From the NCBI RefSeq assembly GCF_030929605.1, contig NZ_JAVFVS010000004.1, positions 186,001 through 250,000 on the forward strand: a DNA stretch of 64,000 nt. Direction: 5' to 3'. Source of the DNA: Flavobacterium sp. LHD-80 (GTDB lineage: Bacteria; Bacteroidota; Bacteroidia; Flavobacteriales; Flavobacteriaceae). The translations under genes and the position numbers were made by a program. Positions 51,022-60,176 of this stretch are shown here, piece by piece; within the stretch, counting starts at the first letter, position 1, and each line of letters begins with the position of its first letter. Below the pieces are notes generated by a model, which did not search any database, was not told the origin of the DNA, and was given only the letters and a program-made list of their open reading frames with translations.

Positions 51022-51248
51022 GTTGCAAAAAAATTACATTTTGAATCAAAATACATCAAGATGATAAGTAAGATTTTTTGCAATAAACTATGTTAATTAA
51101 AGAAAAAAATATACCTTTAGGAGATATTAAAGTGTTGTTAGTGTTGGTTTTACAATTTATTTACATTGCTTTAATGCCCCAAAGATTTTTTTTGATTTTA
51201 ATACATTCGAGTTAAACTAATTTAATTATTAATTTAAATACAATAACA

Positions 51249-51830
51249 ATGAATATTAAAAGAACAAATCTTCGCCTAATTCCGTTAGTTTTATTGGGAT
51301 TATTTTACAGCTGTTCGCCTACAGTAAAAGTCACCACAGATTACGATCACTCTGCTAATTTCAGCCAATACAAAACTTTTACTGTCTATGACTTAAAAGC
51401 CCAGGAAGGTCAAGTAAATCAGCTAAATGCAGATCGTGTTGCAAAAGCAATTCGCGCCGAAATGACCGCCAAAGGGTTTGTAGAATCAACAGACAATCCT
51501 GATTTAAAAGTCAATGCGGTTTCTATATTAAAAAACAAAACTCAAGTTACTGCCGATACTAATTTTTATGGTTATGGAGGAATGTATCGTCCATACGGAT
51601 ATTGGGGCGGTGGCGCCATGATGGGCGGCGGTACAACAACATTTAATTCTTATGATTATGTTGATGGATCACTTGTAATTGATATTGTTTCTTCAAAAAC
51701 ACAAAAACTGCTTTGGCAAGGAATAGGGAATGCTCAAATTGACAGCAAACCAGATAACCCAGAAGAATTTATTGCAGGTGCAATTAAAAAAATCTTAGAA
51801 GGCTTTCCCCCAGGTCTCGCTAAAAAATAA
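51249..51830 (+). CDS. DUF4136 lipoprotein
   Basis: This 193-residue protein has a lipobox (LLGLFYSC, Cys22) and the DUF4136 pattern TTDYDHSANFSQYKTFTV (about 30-47), a Gly/Tyr-rich middle (YGGMYRPYGYWGGGAMMGGG) and GSLVIDIVSSKTQKLLWQG near the C-terminus. Such lipoproteins are common outer-membrane or periplasmic proteins of unknown role in the phylum. A hairpin (arms TATACTTATCT/AGATAAGTATA at 51859-51886) lies 28 bp past the stop and may end the transcript. Confidence 0.9.
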   Translation: MNIKRTNLRLIPLVLLGLFYSCSPTVKVTTDYDHSANFSQYKTFTVYDLKAQEGQVNQLNADRVAKAIRAEMTAKGFVESTDNPDLKVNAVSILKNKTQVTADTNFYGYGGMYRPYGYWGGGAMMGGGTTTFNSYDYVDGSLVIDIVSSKTQKLLWQGIGNAQIDSKPDNPEEFIAGAIKKILEGFPPGLAKK

Positions 51831-51969
51831 CTTATCAAATTTATTCTACAAAGGCAGTTATACTTATCTCATTGAAGATAAGTATAGCCTTTAGGAGTTA
51901 TGGTACATTACTTTCTTTTAAAATTCATTTTTTTAAGAAAGAGCTATTATTAATATAAATAACTAATAT

Positions 51970-53154
51970 ATGCTGGATATAGTACTCTCTCTTTTCTTTT
52001 TCATGGCTACAATGATTGGCTTTGCAACATCATTTATGGTGCTGTTTTCTAAAAAAAACTATTCAAAAAGTTTCTTTTTAGGGCTGTTTTTATTTAGCCT
52101 CGCGGTTGTCAGTGTATATAATTTTTACTTGTCAGCAAATGTCCTTAATTTTTTCCCTGATCTGTTTATGATCACGAAACCTTTTATATTTTTAGTAGCG
52201 CCATGTGCTTTTTTGTATGTTCGAAATCTCTTATTTACAGATAATACATTTCAAAAATATGACTGGCTTCATTTTGTTCCTTTCTTAATTTATTTTAGTT
52301 TGACATTTTGTGTATGGATTGGAAATTTTGCTCATTTCCCTTTTGCACAAAGTATCTCTCCTAAAATACAAAACCCATTCTCAATGCTGAGTTTGACCGT
52401 TTGGTTGCTTTATGCTTTTTGCCAAACGATGATGGTTTTAAATTATGATTTGGAAAAATTGAAGAAAAATCATTTCAACAGAATTAAAATCTTAAACTGG
52501 ATCCGAATTTATAATCTGATGATTTTGTTCTTGTTTTCGGCTCTTTTTGTTCATTATTTTTTAGTTAGCAGTGTCAATACAATCGATTTATCTTGTTATG
52601 TGCTAATTTCATTTGTGCTTATTTTTACAGTTGGGTCGCTTTATTTTAAGCCTCAAATATTCTATGATGTAAACACAAATGAGATTAATGACAACTTTCA
52701 GATTGTTGAAGAAAAAAGACTGGTGATTAAAGAAGATGAATCGAAAAATGCATTGCCGTTAATCAAAGAATTGACAAACGAAAAAAAACATCAGTACTTG
52801 CTTCAATTGGAGGAAATTTTTACTGCAAAAGAACTTTTTCTAAAAAAAGATTTGGTGATCAGAGACATTGCTGATGAAACAGGAATATCGGTACACCACC
52901 TTTCCAATTTAATTAATTCTGAATTTAACCTTCATTTTCAAGATTATGTAAACTTGAAAAGAATCGAATATTTTAAAGAAAAAATTAATGATCCAGAATG
53001 GAAAGATCTTTCGTTAGAAGGAATGGCTTGGGGTTCTGGTTTTAAATCAAGAACAACCTGTTTTAGAGCTTTTCTTAAACACACCGGGAAATCGCCTTCA
53101 GAATATTTTAAAGTAATTAGATTGAATCCAGAAAAACACATTCGTATCATTTAA
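51970..53154 (+). CDS. membrane-bound AraC-family regulator
   Basis: This 394-residue protein joins a seven-helix-like membrane part (hydrophobic segments between about 3 and 240) to a cytosolic AraC-type DNA-binding domain (about 285-390). The latter has two helix-turn-helix units: VIRDIADETGISVHHLSNLI and SLEGMAWGSGFKSRTTCFRA, with GKSPSEYFKV at the end. It probably senses an envelope or lipid-soluble signal and controls the neighbouring cluster. No ligand domain of known type is seen. It is flanked by DUF4136 and barrel genes on the same strand. Confidence 0.88.
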   Translation: MLDIVLSLFFFMATMIGFATSFMVLFSKKNYSKSFFLGLFLFSLAVVSVYNFYLSANVLNFFPDLFMITKPFIFLVAPCAFLYVRNLLFTDNTFQKYDWLHFVPFLIYFSLTFCVWIGNFAHFPFAQSISPKIQNPFSMLSLTVWLLYAFCQTMMVLNYDLEKLKKNHFNRIKILNWIRIYNLMILFLFSALFVHYFLVSSVNTIDLSCYVLISFVLIFTVGSLYFKPQIFYDVNTNEINDNFQIVEEKRLVIKEDESKNALPLIKELTNEKKHQYLLQLEEIFTAKELFLKKDLVIRDIADETGISVHHLSNLINSEFNLHFQDYVNLKRIEYFKEKINDPEWKDLSLEGMAWGSGFKSRTTCFRAFLKHTGKSPSEYFKVIRLNPEKHIRII

Positions 53155-53230
53155 AAAGAGCAACATGCAAATAGCCAGGTAGTTTATAGATACGATTGTA
53201 ATGACTCATTAATTTTTAAATAGAAAGACA

Positions 53231-54211
53231 ATGAAAATAAAATTTTATCAATATAGCGCTATCAAAAAATCAGTTGGTATATTTTTAATAATGATATCGT
53301 GTTTTTCAGGCTATGCACAGCTCAAAGGCGGACATATTCTGGGCGCTATGGGATTGCAATCTGGAACGCAAACGCCAGCAAATACGCTTAGTGTTTATGT
53401 TCCAAATTACATTTACACCGCTTCAACATTACGTGATGCTGATGGCGACAAAGCGCTTACAAATCCTGATTTGACAATGTATTTGGTTGGAGCAGGAGCA
53501 TCGTACGTAAGTGATTTTAAAATTTTGGGTGCCAATTATGGAGCTACGATTCTGCTTGCTTTTGCAAAAAACACGATTCAAGGAAACAATGCAAACATTG
53601 ACAATTCATTGGCATTTACAGATATGTACATTGTTCCAGTGCAGTTAGGTTGGCATCATAAAAAAGCCGATTTTGTTTTTAGTTATCAACTTTATCTTCC
53701 AACAGGAAAATTTACAGCTGGAGCTCCAGACAACAGCGGTTTGGGAATGTTTATGAATGAATTTTCAGCCGGAACAACTTTATATTTTAATGATAAAAAA
53801 ACCTTTCATTTTTCAGCTTTAGCGTCTTACGAAATAAATGGAAGAAAGAAAGATACCGATATTAAAACCGGAGATATTTTAAGTATTGAAGGAGGTTTAG
53901 GTAAAACATTCTATCAAATGAATGCTGAAAAAACAGCACCAGCCGGAATTTTTAATGCCGGTTTGATTTATTACTTGCAATACAAAGTAAGTCACGATGA
54001 AATTCCTGTTCCTGTTATTGGAGTTGTTGAAGGTGAGAAAGACCGAGTTGGAGGTATTGGAGCCGAGGTAAACTATTTTCATATTGGATGCAAAACTTCG
54101 GCAGGATTTAGATGGATAGCTGAGGTTGATGCCATAAATAGATTTCAGGGAAATACATTTTTCATAACACTTGCGCATGTTTTTAGTTTTGAAAAAGAGC
54201 AACCTAAATAA
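53231..54211 (+). CDS. outer-membrane beta-barrel protein, transporter-like
   Basis: This 326-residue protein has a signal peptide (about 13-29, ending FSGYAQ). Its strand-rich body with LPTGKFTAG and GLGMFMNEFSAGTTLYF is typical of the phenol-degradation MetA-like outer-membrane family (often 'transporter'). It ends in strands (TFFITLAHVFSFEK). It likely forms a channel for hydrophobic compounds, by family knowledge. It follows the AraC-type gene by 76 bp and precedes the Omp85-type gene by 35 bp. Confidence 0.82.
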   Translation: MKIKFYQYSAIKKSVGIFLIMISCFSGYAQLKGGHILGAMGLQSGTQTPANTLSVYVPNYIYTASTLRDADGDKALTNPDLTMYLVGAGASYVSDFKILGANYGATILLAFAKNTIQGNNANIDNSLAFTDMYIVPVQLGWHHKKADFVFSYQLYLPTGKFTAGAPDNSGLGMFMNEFSAGTTLYFNDKKTFHFSALASYEINGRKKDTDIKTGDILSIEGGLGKTFYQMNAEKTAPAGIFNAGLIYYLQYKVSHDEIPVPVIGVVEGEKDRVGGIGAEVNYFHIGCKTSAGFRWIAEVDAINRFQGNTFFITLAHVFSFEKEQPK

Positions 54212-54246
54212 TCAATTTTCTATTTACAGATAAAAACAATTTTGCA

Positions 54247-55446
54247 ATGAAAAAAAAGCGCCATTTTAATCGTAAAAGTATTTGGAAAACCAGATTGATT
54301 ATTGTGGTGTTTCTCTTGTCTTATACAGGAATGACTTCACAAACAACTACAGCAACAACATCGACACCTAAAAATATGCGCTTCAAAGATTCTCTTGATG
54401 GAGCGATCGATTTGAGTAATTTTTTAATTTATGCAAATGGTTTTCTTGTAGTTCCTGCTATTATATCTGAGCCAGCTTTAGGAGGTTTTGGAGGTGCTTT
54501 GGCGCCAATATTTCTTAAAAAACACGCCCCTGTAATCGATGAAGATGGAAAAAAACGTTTTATAAATCCAGATATAACAGGAGGATTTGGAATGTATACG
54601 GCAAATAACAGCTGGATGGCCGGAGCGTTTCGTTCTGCAACTTTAATAAAACCAAAAATATTATACCGTGTTGGAGCGGCTTACGGAGATGTCAATTTGT
54701 CTTTTTATGCTAATAATCTCCCAACTGGAAATGATCAGGAATTTAAATTGAACTTCAGAACTTCTGTTTTTTACACACAATGGCTCAAGCAATTTAACAA
54801 TGCAAAATGGAGCGCCGGACCGCAATATTTGTTTTTAAATTCTAAAATAAATTTACCCGACTTAAATCTTCCGCCTCCGTTTGTTAAGCCGGGCGATATT
54901 AAAAGTACTGTAAGTCAGTTAGGAGGAGCACTTCAATTTGACGGGCGCGATAATATATTTACACCAGATAAAGGAATCCGAATTCAATCCGATTTCTTTT
55001 GGTCAGATAAAGCAATAGGCAGTGATTATAATTCCTGGCGTATTAATTTGTCTGCAATAGGATATTACCCAATCACTGATAAATTAATTGGCGGACTAAG
55101 GATTGAAGGAGAACAGGCGTTGGGGAGTCCGCCTTTTTATCTTAAACCAGGAATTAATTTAAGAGGAATTCCGACAGCTAGATATATGGGAAACACCAGT
55201 ATTGTAAATGAACTTGAGTTTCGCTGGGATTTATATCGAAGATGGAGTTTAATGGGATTTGGAGGCCTTGCTAGTGCATTTGATGATTGGGATAAGGCAT
55301 TTGCTAAACCTGTTGTTTACAGTTACGGAACAGGTTTTAGGTATTTAATAGCCCGAAAATTTAAACTTCGAATGGGAGTTGATGTTGCAAAAGGAAATGA
55401 AGATTGGGCGTATTACATTGTTTTTGGAAGCAATTGGATGAGATAG
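54247..55446 (+). CDS. Omp85-superfamily (BamA/TamA-type) barrel protein
   Basis: This 399-residue protein has an N-terminal signal (about 15-33, ending GMTSQ). No POTRA domains are seen. The body matches the surface-antigen barrel: ALGGFGGALAPIFL, QFDGRDNIFTPDKGIRIQ and GFGGLASAFDD, with the AKGNEDWAYYIVFGSNW ending. POTRA-less Omp85 proteins of this size occur widely in Bacteroidota, role unclear. It is the last gene of the co-directional cluster and has a strong bidirectional terminator behind it. Confidence 0.85.
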   Translation: MKKKRHFNRKSIWKTRLIIVVFLLSYTGMTSQTTTATTSTPKNMRFKDSLDGAIDLSNFLIYANGFLVVPAIISEPALGGFGGALAPIFLKKHAPVIDEDGKKRFINPDITGGFGMYTANNSWMAGAFRSATLIKPKILYRVGAAYGDVNLSFYANNLPTGNDQEFKLNFRTSVFYTQWLKQFNNAKWSAGPQYLFLNSKINLPDLNLPPPFVKPGDIKSTVSQLGGALQFDGRDNIFTPDKGIRIQSDFFWSDKAIGSDYNSWRINLSAIGYYPITDKLIGGLRIEGEQALGSPPFYLKPGINLRGIPTARYMGNTSIVNELEFRWDLYRRWSLMGFGGLASAFDDWDKAFAKPVVYSYGTGFRYLIARKFKLRMGVDVAKGNEDWAYYIVFGSNWMR

Positions 55447-55492
55447 CTTTTTTAGTAAAGAGTAAACAGTAAAGAGTGAATAATAAAAAGTG

Positions 55493-55530
55493 AAACTCCC
55501 GGCAATAATTGTCGGGAGTTTGCTTTTTTA
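55493..55530. terminator. bidirectional intrinsic terminator
   Basis: A 13-bp stem (AAACTCCCGGCAA/TTGTCGGGAGTTT, one G-T wobble) with a 3-nt loop and a T run right after. It lies between the convergent Omp85-type and CPBP genes. Confidence 0.93.
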
Positions 55531-56388
55531 TTTTTTCCAGTAAGGCTTAATAATTTTGTTTTCTTTATGGCTTAAAACCAAGAGTAAAAGAGCTCCAACG
55601 GTACAAAATAAAATAGCCTGAATAGAACCTTCGGGACCAAATTCACCTCCAGTAATGAATTCTGGACCTTGTATTTTGGCATCCAATAAACTATTTGTTT
55701 TTTCGTTTCCAGATGTTATTGCTCCGAAAATTCCCGATTGTGTAAAATTCCAAGCAAAATGCAAAGCGATTGGAAGCCATAAATTACGACTGTAAATAAA
55801 AGCAGCTCCAAGCATAAAACCAGCCATAGTTATGCATATTGATGAAATCAAAGTACCATTTGGATTTGCCAAATGAAAAATGCCAAACAGTACTGAAGAG
55901 ATAGTAAGCGAAATGTAACTTCCAAGCTTTTCTTCCACTATTCTAAAGATAATGCCACGCACCAATATTTCTTCAATAATAGCAACCGTAAACATAATGG
56001 TAAACGGAATCAGAATAAATGAAATTGGATTGATATTCAAAACACTGTAACTTCCGTTAAGATAGATTACTAAAATAGTGAGAGATTGTAAAGTAAAACC
56101 AATCAGAGAACCGATGAAAAGATTTTTTGCAAGTCCTTTTGTCGAAAACTCTGTAATTGTTCTTTTGTCGTATTTTTTAAAGAAAAGAATATAACTGAAA
56201 ACGCATAAAGCAGAAACAAAAAGCCCTTTTAAAAGATTTCGGTACTCTTTTTCAAGCGGCGTTAAGGCTAGTAATTTTACAGCAATTTGTTGACTTATAA
56301 TAACAACTGCCATAAAAGTAAGCAAGGCAAGAATGATCTTTGTTATAGGAGAATTAAACGTTTTTTGTTTTAAAGTAAGCGTTTCCAT
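55528..56388 (-). CDS. CPBP-family intramembrane metalloprotease
   Basis: This 286-residue protein has about eight hydrophobic segments and the CPBP (Abi/CAAX-protease-like) motifs: EEILVRG (EExxxR, about 138-144), FGIFHLANP and HFAWNFTQSGIFG. Members cleave prenylated or peptide substrates within the membrane or act in bacteriocin immunity. The natural substrate is unknown. It is transcribed after the AraC-type gene on the same strand with a 78-bp gap and may be its target. Confidence 0.92.
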   Translation of the reverse strand: METLTLKQKTFNSPITKIILALLTFMAVVIISQQIAVKLLALTPLEKEYRNLLKGLFVSALCVFSYILFFKKYDKRTITEFSTKGLAKNLFIGSLIGFTLQSLTILVIYLNGSYSVLNINPISFILIPFTIMFTVAIIEEILVRGIIFRIVEEKLGSYISLTISSVLFGIFHLANPNGTLISSICITMAGFMLGAAFIYSRNLWLPIALHFAWNFTQSGIFGAITSGNEKTNSLLDAKIQGPEFITGGEFGPEGSIQAILFCTVGALLLLVLSHKENKIIKPYWKK

Positions 56389-56466
56389 TTGATTGTATTT
56401 AGTGATTTATGATGAGACAAAAGTAGGTGGCATCAAAAACAAAAAATAGAATGAAATTTGCCTCTG

Positions 56467-57264
56467 CTATAATTTTTGAAATTGTTTGGGCAGAAATCCG
56501 GTTTGGTTTTTAAACGTTCTGATAAAATGACTTTGATCTGAAAAACCGCATTCTAAAGCAATTTCGGTTAAATTAATTTCATTCGAATGTATCAGCGAAA
56601 GCGAACGGTTGATTTTAATTCGGCGCATATATTCGCCCAAAGTACAGCCAAAATATTTTGGAAAATGCTTCGAAATAGTAATTGGATTAAGATTTAAAAC
56701 CTGAGCAAGATCTTTTAAATTCGGATTTTCATTCCAACAATCATTGAGCAATTCATTTAAACTTTTTACCCAAAACGGACTTTTCTCAAATCGTTCTAAA
56801 TGCACATTAGAATTTGATAATTGAGAGAATAACATCTTGACGTTATCATTCGTAAAACTATCTGCAGATTGAGTTTCTTTGAAAATTTTCAGAATCAACG
56901 ATTTAGCATAAACACTATTCTGAATTGATTTTTCAATTTCGGCTTCATTAATAAAAAGTTCCTTTAAAAGGTTTTCTTCAATTTCAATATTAATATTTCG
57001 GGAAGGAAAAAGCGTATTTTGATTCAGATGCAGTTCGTCGCTGTGATAAAATAATAAAGAACCAGGGCCAAGGGTTTCGCTTGAATTTTTTCTTTTTTCG
57101 GTTGTACCGCCTTTCAAGAAAAGTGTGATGTGTGCGTTGTTGTGCGAATGCCAGCCTTCGTAAACTTTGTTTTGATACTCCGTTTCAACAACCGCAATTC
57201 CCTCTTGAGTATTGAAGATGTTTTTAGTATTTCCTAAATAAGTTTCTTTTTCCAGTTCGTACAT
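56467..57264 (-). CDS. AraC-family transcriptional regulator
   Basis: This 265-residue soluble regulator has a cupin-like N-terminal sensor part (EGWHSHNNAHITLFLKGG, about 37-54) and a C-terminal pair of helix-turn-helix units (about 165-262: LKDLAQVLNLNPITISKHF and NLTEIALECGFSDQSHFIR). I chose ATG 57264 (MYELEKETYLG). An in-frame ATG at 57291 would add nine basic residues. The ligand is unknown. It lies upstream of the CPBP protease gene on the same strand. Confidence 0.9.
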   Translation of the reverse strand: MYELEKETYLGNTKNIFNTQEGIAVVETEYQNKVYEGWHSHNNAHITLFLKGGTTEKRKNSSETLGPGSLLFYHSDELHLNQNTLFPSRNINIEIEENLLKELFINEAEIEKSIQNSVYAKSLILKIFKETQSADSFTNDNVKMLFSQLSNSNVHLERFEKSPFWVKSLNELLNDCWNENPNLKDLAQVLNLNPITISKHFPKYFGCTLGEYMRRIKINRSLSLIHSNEINLTEIALECGFSDQSHFIRTFKNQTGFLPKQFQKL

Positions 57265-57351
57265 TTTCTGTTTTTTGCGTGTCAAAAACATAAACCAAAA
57301 TACTACTTATTTGCAAATAATAATGAATATTTTAAAATTAAGATTTTAAGG

Positions 57352-57390
57352 AAATTATCTAATTATCTAATTGCCACAATATCCAATTAA
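57352..57390. repeat. ATTATCTAATTGCCACA repeat copy
   Basis: The string AATTATCTAATTGCCACAAT with a preceding partial copy matches the repeats upstream of pth at 29.07 and 29.46 kb. It is a short dispersed intergenic repeat. Confidence 0.5.
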
Positions 57391-57550
57391 AAAAAAATCG
57401 GATTGCATTATTTGTAAGGTTTTGATGCTTAATAAAAACATTGTATAAAAATTAACGCAAAAACAATAGTTTTTTTACCTGATATTTAATTGATTTGTAA
57501 CAAAAATAAAATTAGGCTACTAATAAGTTAACTTTTTAAATCTTTTGATT

Positions 57551-58747
57551 ATGTATAAAAATACAATGAAATCAGTTTTTGCAGCATCTGCTTTTTTAGT
57601 TGGTGTGGGCGGCTGTTTTGCACAAGACGTTTTGGTAAACTCATTAAAGTTAAATGCAAGTGATAAAAGTAAAGAGAACTTTAAATTCACCGAAGTAGTT
57701 AACTTAGGAACAACATCAGTAAAGGCTCAAGGATCTTCGGGAACTTGCTGGAGTTATGCTTCAAACTCATTTTTAGAATCAGAAATGATTCGTTTAGGAA
57801 AACAGCCAGTCGAGTTGTCTCAGGTTTTTTCTGCAAGAAATGTATATGTTGACAAAGGGGTAAATTATGTGCGTATGCACGGTGCAACTACATTAGGTGA
57901 CGGAGGTTCACTTCATGATGTAATCAATATGTATAAAAAATACGGTACTGTTCCAAGAGAAGTTTATACAGGATTAAACTACGGAACAGATAAAAATAAA
58001 TTTGCCGAAATGGCTGCACTTATAGAAGGTGTTCTTGCAGCGGTTGTTAAAAATCCAAATGGAGAATTGACTCCAAACTGGCAAAAAGCGTATGCTGCAG
58101 TTATTGATTCTTATTTAGGAAAAGTGCCGGATAATTTCACTTACAAAGGGAAAAATTATACGCCACAATCTTTTGCAAAAGAAGTGGTAGGAATCAACCC
58201 AGATGAATATGTTGAAATGTCTTCTTTTACAACTTCTCCATATTACCAAAAAACAACTTTAATGGTGCCGGACAACTGGTCATTAGATCAAGTTTACAAT
58301 GTAAAAGTAAATGACATGACTGATGTTATCGATAATGCTTTGAAAAAAGGATACACTGTAGCTTGGGCAACAGACGTAAGCGAGAAAAGCTTTAGCTGGA
58401 AAAATGGTGTTGCTTATGTTCCGACAAAAAAATTCGATGACATGACGGCTGAAGAAAAAGCAGATATGTTTAACGGACCAAAAGCAGAGCCAGAAATTAC
58501 GCCAGAAATGCGTCAGGCAGCGTTTGATAATTACACAACAACGGATGACCACGGAATGCACATTATTGGTCTTGCAAAAGATCAAACCGGAAAGGAATAT
58601 TATATCGTAAAAAATTCTTGGGGAGAAACAAATGATTACAAAGGTTTCTTGTTTGTAACCAAAAATTTCGTAAAATACAAAACAACTGCCTTAATGGTAA
58701 ACAAAGGCGGAATTCCTGCTGAGATTGCTAAGAAATTGGGGGTGTAA
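57551..58747 (+). CDS. secreted C1-family cysteine peptidase (bleomycin hydrolase type)
   Basis: This 398-residue protein has a signal peptide ending GCFAQ (about 7-25). The papain-like triad is visible: C66 in QGSSGTCWSYA, His in DDHGMHIIGLA (about 340) and Asn in YIVKNSWGE (about 358). The layout is that of aminopeptidase C/bleomycin hydrolase but exported, as in other Bacteroidota. It probably trims peptides in the periplasm or outside. The ATG at 57551 is preferred over a TTG two codons earlier. It has a good terminator. Confidence 0.93.
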   Translation: MYKNTMKSVFAASAFLVGVGGCFAQDVLVNSLKLNASDKSKENFKFTEVVNLGTTSVKAQGSSGTCWSYASNSFLESEMIRLGKQPVELSQVFSARNVYVDKGVNYVRMHGATTLGDGGSLHDVINMYKKYGTVPREVYTGLNYGTDKNKFAEMAALIEGVLAAVVKNPNGELTPNWQKAYAAVIDSYLGKVPDNFTYKGKNYTPQSFAKEVVGINPDEYVEMSSFTTSPYYQKTTLMVPDNWSLDQVYNVKVNDMTDVIDNALKKGYTVAWATDVSEKSFSWKNGVAYVPTKKFDDMTAEEKADMFNGPKAEPEITPEMRQAAFDNYTTTDDHGMHIIGLAKDQTGKEYYIVKNSWGETNDYKGFLFVTKNFVKYKTTALMVNKGGIPAEIAKKLGV

Positions 58748-58775
58748 GTTTAGGGTCGTTTTTAATAAAATAAGA

Positions 58776-58813
58776 AAGCGCTGCAATTTTTGGATTGTGG
58801 CGCTTTTTTTTGA
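58776..58813 (+). terminator. intrinsic terminator of the C1 peptidase gene
   Basis: A 12-bp stem (AAGCGCTGCAAT/ATTGTGGCGCTT, two wobbles) followed by eight T. Confidence 0.93.
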
Positions 58814-58952
58814 TTTTTTGCCACTTCTATTGTATAAAAACCGTACTTAAACGTCTTTTAAGGTTGTTTACGGGTGAAATAAACATAAAAATGGAACTAT
58901 GACTAACTTTACTATAGTTTTTTGAAATAAACAGCAACTTAATCAATTTATC

Positions 58953-59645
58953 ATGAAAAATTATGCAGAAATTTTTATGACAATTGTGTGTGTGGTTCCA
59001 TTTTGCTGTTTTGCACAGCGGGCGGCTTCAAAAGCTCCTGTCATTGCAGCAGCTGGAAGTACACATTTACAGTCAGACAAGAAAATAGATGATGGTCTTG
59101 TCATAGAAGCTTACTACGTTGAAGAAACAATCAATATGACTTTTGGAAGAAGAGTTACAAAATATGAAGTTTCAAAACTAGACATGGTCAATACGTACGA
59201 TCTCGGTCCAAATAATACCAGAACGGTAACTCCAATTTACAGAAAACCTAAATTGAAACAAACTGAAGTGCCGTTAATGTCAAAAGTAGTTATCGATATT
59301 CCTGACGAAAAAGTAGAACCAGTAAAAGTTGCGGTAGCACGCCCTGCAGAAACTACAAAATACATTGATATCGATATCTCAAAAACCTACACAAAAGTGG
59401 TGGATAAAGGATATAAAAATACTGATATGCTTAAAAAAGTAGCAGACAAATCGTATTTTGAAGGTGACATGGAATCGGCAGCTAAATATTATTCAGAACT
59501 TCTGGAAGTAGGCAAAAATCTAGATCCTATTTACTATTATCGCTGTGCAGAATCATTAAAAGCGATTAACAAGCCCGAAAAAGCAAATGAGATGATGGTA
59601 TTGTTTGAAAGTAAAAACTTGGCAAATAAAGTAGCTAAACAATAA
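58953..59645 (+). CDS. secreted protein with C-terminal TPR-like unit
   Basis: This 230-residue protein has a signal peptide (about 5-22, ending CCFAQ). The middle is unassigned beta-rich sequence (TKYIDIDISKTYTKVVDKG). The C-terminal ~65 residues (ADKSYFEGDMESAAKYYSELL ... YYYRCAESLKAINKPEKANEMM, in parts) look like one or two tetratricopeptide helices. The same TPR start occurs in flavobacterial OmpA-domain envelope proteins, but no OmpA domain is present here. It may be a shortened relative. Function is unknown. Confidence 0.75.
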   Translation: MKNYAEIFMTIVCVVPFCCFAQRAASKAPVIAAAGSTHLQSDKKIDDGLVIEAYYVEETINMTFGRRVTKYEVSKLDMVNTYDLGPNNTRTVTPIYRKPKLKQTEVPLMSKVVIDIPDEKVEPVKVAVARPAETTKYIDIDISKTYTKVVDKGYKNTDMLKKVADKSYFEGDMESAAKYYSELLEVGKNLDPIYYYRCAESLKAINKPEKANEMMVLFESKNLANKVAKQ

Positions 59646-59698
59646 AAAGCAGAAAGAATGAAGGAATGAACTTTACTTTTTTGATATAAAACAAAAAA

Positions 59699-59729
59699 AA
59701 GACTATCGTAATGATAGTCTTTTTTTTTT
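59699..59729. terminator. bidirectional intrinsic terminator
   Basis: AAGACTATC/GATAGTCTT forms a perfect 9-bp stem, with an A run before it and nine T after it. Confidence 0.92.
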
Positions 59730-59730
59730 A

Positions 59731-59801
59731 AGCTCCCCCTCTTGTCCCGATAGCTATCGGGAGAAACCAACCCCGAAGGCTTTCGGGGCTCTGATTAACA
59801 G
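59731..59801 (-). pseudogene. broken tRNA-Asn 3' half with two inserted palindromes
   Basis: On the minus strand this reads CTGTTAATCAGAG, then the palindrome CCCCGAAAGCCTTCGGGG, then TTGGTTTC, then the palindrome CCCGATAGCTATCGGG, then CAAGAGGGGGAGCT. The first, third and last parts match the anticodon arm, T-arm and acceptor end of the intact tRNA-Asn genes at 60.2-60.4 kb. The 5' half is missing and both insertions destroy the T-arm. It lies just past the stop of the GIY-YIG gene. Confidence 0.75.
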
Positions 59802-59803
59802 TT

Positions 59804-60085
59804 TTATTTGTGTTTTTCTTTAAGTTTTAGAATAATGTCTGGGTATTTAGTTAAATTTTCAATATAGGTTTTGCTTTTCATTTTTTTAATGTGTTTTTCA
59901 ATATTTAAGCCTTGCGATTTATTTTCGCATTCTATTTTGAAAAATAAATCCCAATCTTGAGCATTTGCTGTAAATTTTCTTGATTCAGCATTTTTGTGAA
60001 ATTCCATTCGAGTGTCAAAATTAGATGTAAATCCAATATAGTATCGATCTAATTTGGGAGAAAAAATAATATAAACAACGTTCAT
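59804..60085 (-). CDS. small GIY-YIG nuclease-domain protein
   Basis: This 93-residue protein is little more than a GIY-YIG domain: VVYIIFSPKLDRYYIGFTSN (3-22) supplies both halves of the motif (YII and YIG), followed by the conserved Arg region TRMEFHKN. The glutamate region lies near the KKMKSKTYIENL end. Such domains cut DNA in homing enzymes and UvrC-like proteins; stand-alone forms occur often in flavobacteria. Start at 60085 gives the standard opening; the open frame upstream runs through a broken tRNA. It is flanked on both sides by tRNA-Asn 3'-half fragments, which suggests a tRNA-targeting mobile gene. Confidence 0.88.
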   Translation of the reverse strand: MNVVYIIFSPKLDRYYIGFTSNFDTRMEFHKNAESRKFTANAQDWDLFFKIECENKSQGLNIEKHIKKMKSKTYIENLTKYPDIILKLKEKHK

Positions 60086-60117
60086 AGTACGATTTACAAT
60101 TTGATATTTCTTTTTGA

Positions 60118-60172
60118 AGCTCCTTCTGAGGCTCGAACCAACCCCGATAGCCATCGGGGCTCTGATTAACAG
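60118..60172 (-). pseudogene. broken tRNA-Asn 3' half with one inserted palindrome
   Basis: On the minus strand this reads CTGTTAATCAGAG, then CCCCGATGGCTATCGGGG in place of the variable region, then TTGGTTCGAGCC and a shortened AAGGAGCTTC acceptor. It matches the 3' half of tRNA-Asn and lies 33 bp before the GIY-YIG start. The 5' half is missing. Confidence 0.75.
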
Positions 60173-60176
60173 CAAA

